The translations under genes and the position numbers were made by a program. Source: Eilatimonas milleporae (GTDB lineage: Bacteria > Pseudomonadota > Alphaproteobacteria > Sphingomonadales > Kordiimonadaceae). Taken from it: 64,000 bases of DNA. The DNA lies in assembly GCF_003688555.1 (NCBI RefSeq), contig NZ_REFR01000015.1:186001-250000 (forward strand), written 5' to 3'. Positions 63,201 through 64,000 of the stretch are shown here, piece after piece (within the stretch, counting starts at the first letter, position 1; each line of letters opens with the position of its first letter). The notes below the pieces were generated by a model. The model ran no database searches. It was given only the letters and a program-made list of their open reading frames with translations, and was not told the DNA's origin.

Positions 63201-63638
63201 GGGCGGCACCAGGGAGGCCGTATCGACGAAGCTGACGCCTCCGTCCGTCTGCGGCGCCGCCGTGACGGTCCGCTTGCCGTTCAGCAGGACAAGGGTCGAT
63301 GCCACGCCGAGGCCGCGCAGGTTGATGTTGCTGGTCCCCGTGGTCAGATTTTGCGTGAAGGCATCCGGATTGTTCTGCGCGCCGTTGTTGACGGTCAACT
63401 GCTGGGTGAAATCGGAAATCGTGGTCACGCCCGCCGCCTGCAACTCATCGCGGCCCACCACCTGGATGGGACTGGCCGTGTCGGTCTGCGACCGGCGGCG
63501 GATATAGGACCCTGTGACGGTGATCTCTTCAAGGGCGTCCGGTTCACCGTCCTGCTGTGCGGAAACCGGTGCGGCCATGGATGCCATAGCCGCAAACCCG
63601 GCAAGCGTGGTGCTTGCCATCAAAATTGCTCTGATCAC
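60288..63638 (-). CDS. TonB-dependent outer-membrane receptor
   Basis: The 1116-residue receptor has a signal peptide ([27 protein letters not shown]). The TonB box region is [27 protein letters not shown]. The plug has [22 protein letters not shown] and [27 protein letters not shown], then a 22-stranded barrel ending in Phe. An Ala-, Pro- and Gly-rich insertion between about residues 300 and 440 is unusually long. The GTG start at 63638, with GGGAGGAATTAAA upstream, is preferred; the frame extends to 63737. It likely imports a metal chelate, vitamin or oligosaccharide. Confidence 0.93.
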   Translation of the reverse strand: [1116 protein letters not shown]

Positions 63639-63880
63639 TTTAATTCCTCCCTCAGGCAGCGGTTCGGAGCCTGCCTTCAACCCGCACGGCAGACCCGACG
63701 TGTCTTCAGTTTTCCTTTCCCGTTCCGGAAAGGTCAAGCATCACTACCATATGCTGCGGTGCAACCGCTGTGAGGTGTTACCCGATAACAACAGTTTTGT
63801 AATTAAGGTCATTTGTCGGAAGGTAAAATTGCCTTTCAAGGCACTGATTCCGTGTCCTCGCGAAAACACGTCAAAATGGA

Positions 63881-63903
63881 AAAGGGCGGCGTTGCCGCCG
63901 CCC
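63881..63903 (-). terminator. Intrinsic terminator of the partial receptor gene
   Basis: On the minus strand GGGCGGCG (63903-63896) pairs with CGCCGCCC (63891-63884) around GCAA and is followed by TTTTCC. It lies about 35 bases past the stop of the truncated gene and separates the two receptor genes into distinct transcripts. Confidence 0.8.
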
Positions 63904-63937
63904 TGAACCGGGTACAGTGTGTGATCGCTCCGTCCCT

Positions 63938-64000
63938 CTAGAAACTGGTGTCCAGTTGCAGATAGAGAACACGGCCGCGCGGGTCATGCGTCCGGCTTTC
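63938..64000 (-). CDS. TonB-dependent receptor, C-terminal fragment
   Basis: Twenty codons and a TAG stop remain at the window edge. The fragment ESRTHDPRGRVLYLQLDTSF parallels the last residues of the neighbouring receptor ([20 protein letters not shown]) and ends in Phe, as outer-membrane barrels do. The two are probably paralogues in tandem. The rest lies outside the window. Confidence 0.8.
   Translation of the reverse strand, partial: ESRTHDPRGRVLYLQLDTSF

Overview
The window is high-G+C alphaproteobacterial DNA. The genes on the right (a 929-residue DNA polymerase I, L-aspartate oxidase, an NDUFS6-type zinc-finger protein, paired TonB-dependent receptors) fit a receptor-rich alphaproteobacterium such as a sphingomonad, hyphomonad or kordiimonad. 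I cannot place the genus from sequence alone. Positions 1 to about 51,995 look like the right-hand part of an integrative and conjugative element (ICE). The chromosome resumes at a tRNA-Arg(CCG) gene at 51,919-51,995.

Layout. (1) 1-1,602: end of an unknown membrane protein and a DNA-phosphorothioation-associated methyltransferase; the rest of that locus would lie to the left. (2) 1,916-9,417: ICE maintenance block with DUF932, ParB-like, DUF6878, DUF6915-like, toprim and DUF2493 proteins and a small membrane protein. Several of these genes follow structured leaders or hairpins. (3) 9,473-11,173: a lower-G+C cassette of ArsR, AHSA1, VOC and GNAT genes with overlapping reading frames. (4) 11,667-14,347: DUF736, a divergent XRE regulator and DUF2285 gene, a frameshifted DUF2285-type regulator and an orphan gene. 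(5) 14,460-31,678: the transfer module, with AlpA-like HTH, DUF2840, TraF peptidase, lytic transglycosylase, candidate oriT, relaxase, TraG, a CopG-type protein, an inserted reverse-strand DUF6236 gene, then trbBCDEJ-K-LFGI and DUF2274. (6) 31,587-43,861: metabolic cargo, mostly on the minus strand: LysR regulator, F420-reductase-like and NmrA-like proteins, an ALDH-SDR-NTF2 operon, two more NTF2-like proteins, an OprB-type porin, a secreted beta-propeller with a YciI-like tail, and AraC regulators. (7) 44,022-51,661: MarR-controlled efflux operon (periplasmic adaptor, RND pump, outer-membrane factor, then an MFS pump). (8) 51,858-52,174: tRNA-Arg, inverted 10-base arm-like repeats, and a 45-base duplicate of the tRNA 5' half. 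(9) 52,749-64,000: chromosome with a TonB-family protein, an ABC ATPase-nadB pair, a zinc-finger protein, polA, a GNAT protein and two minus-strand TonB-dependent receptors, the second cut by the window end.

How it fits together. Relaxase, TraG and a complete P-type Trb set make a self-sufficient mating apparatus, with TraF and a lytic transglycosylase for pilin maturation and wall passage. The ParB, toprim, DUF932 and DUF736 genes are the usual accessory proteins of such elements. No integrase, excisionase of recognised family, ParA or RepA gene lies in the window, so the recombination module should be beyond position 1. The most unusual material is non-coding: two families of structured 5' leaders, each present twice with base changes that preserve pairing, in front of four maintenance genes.
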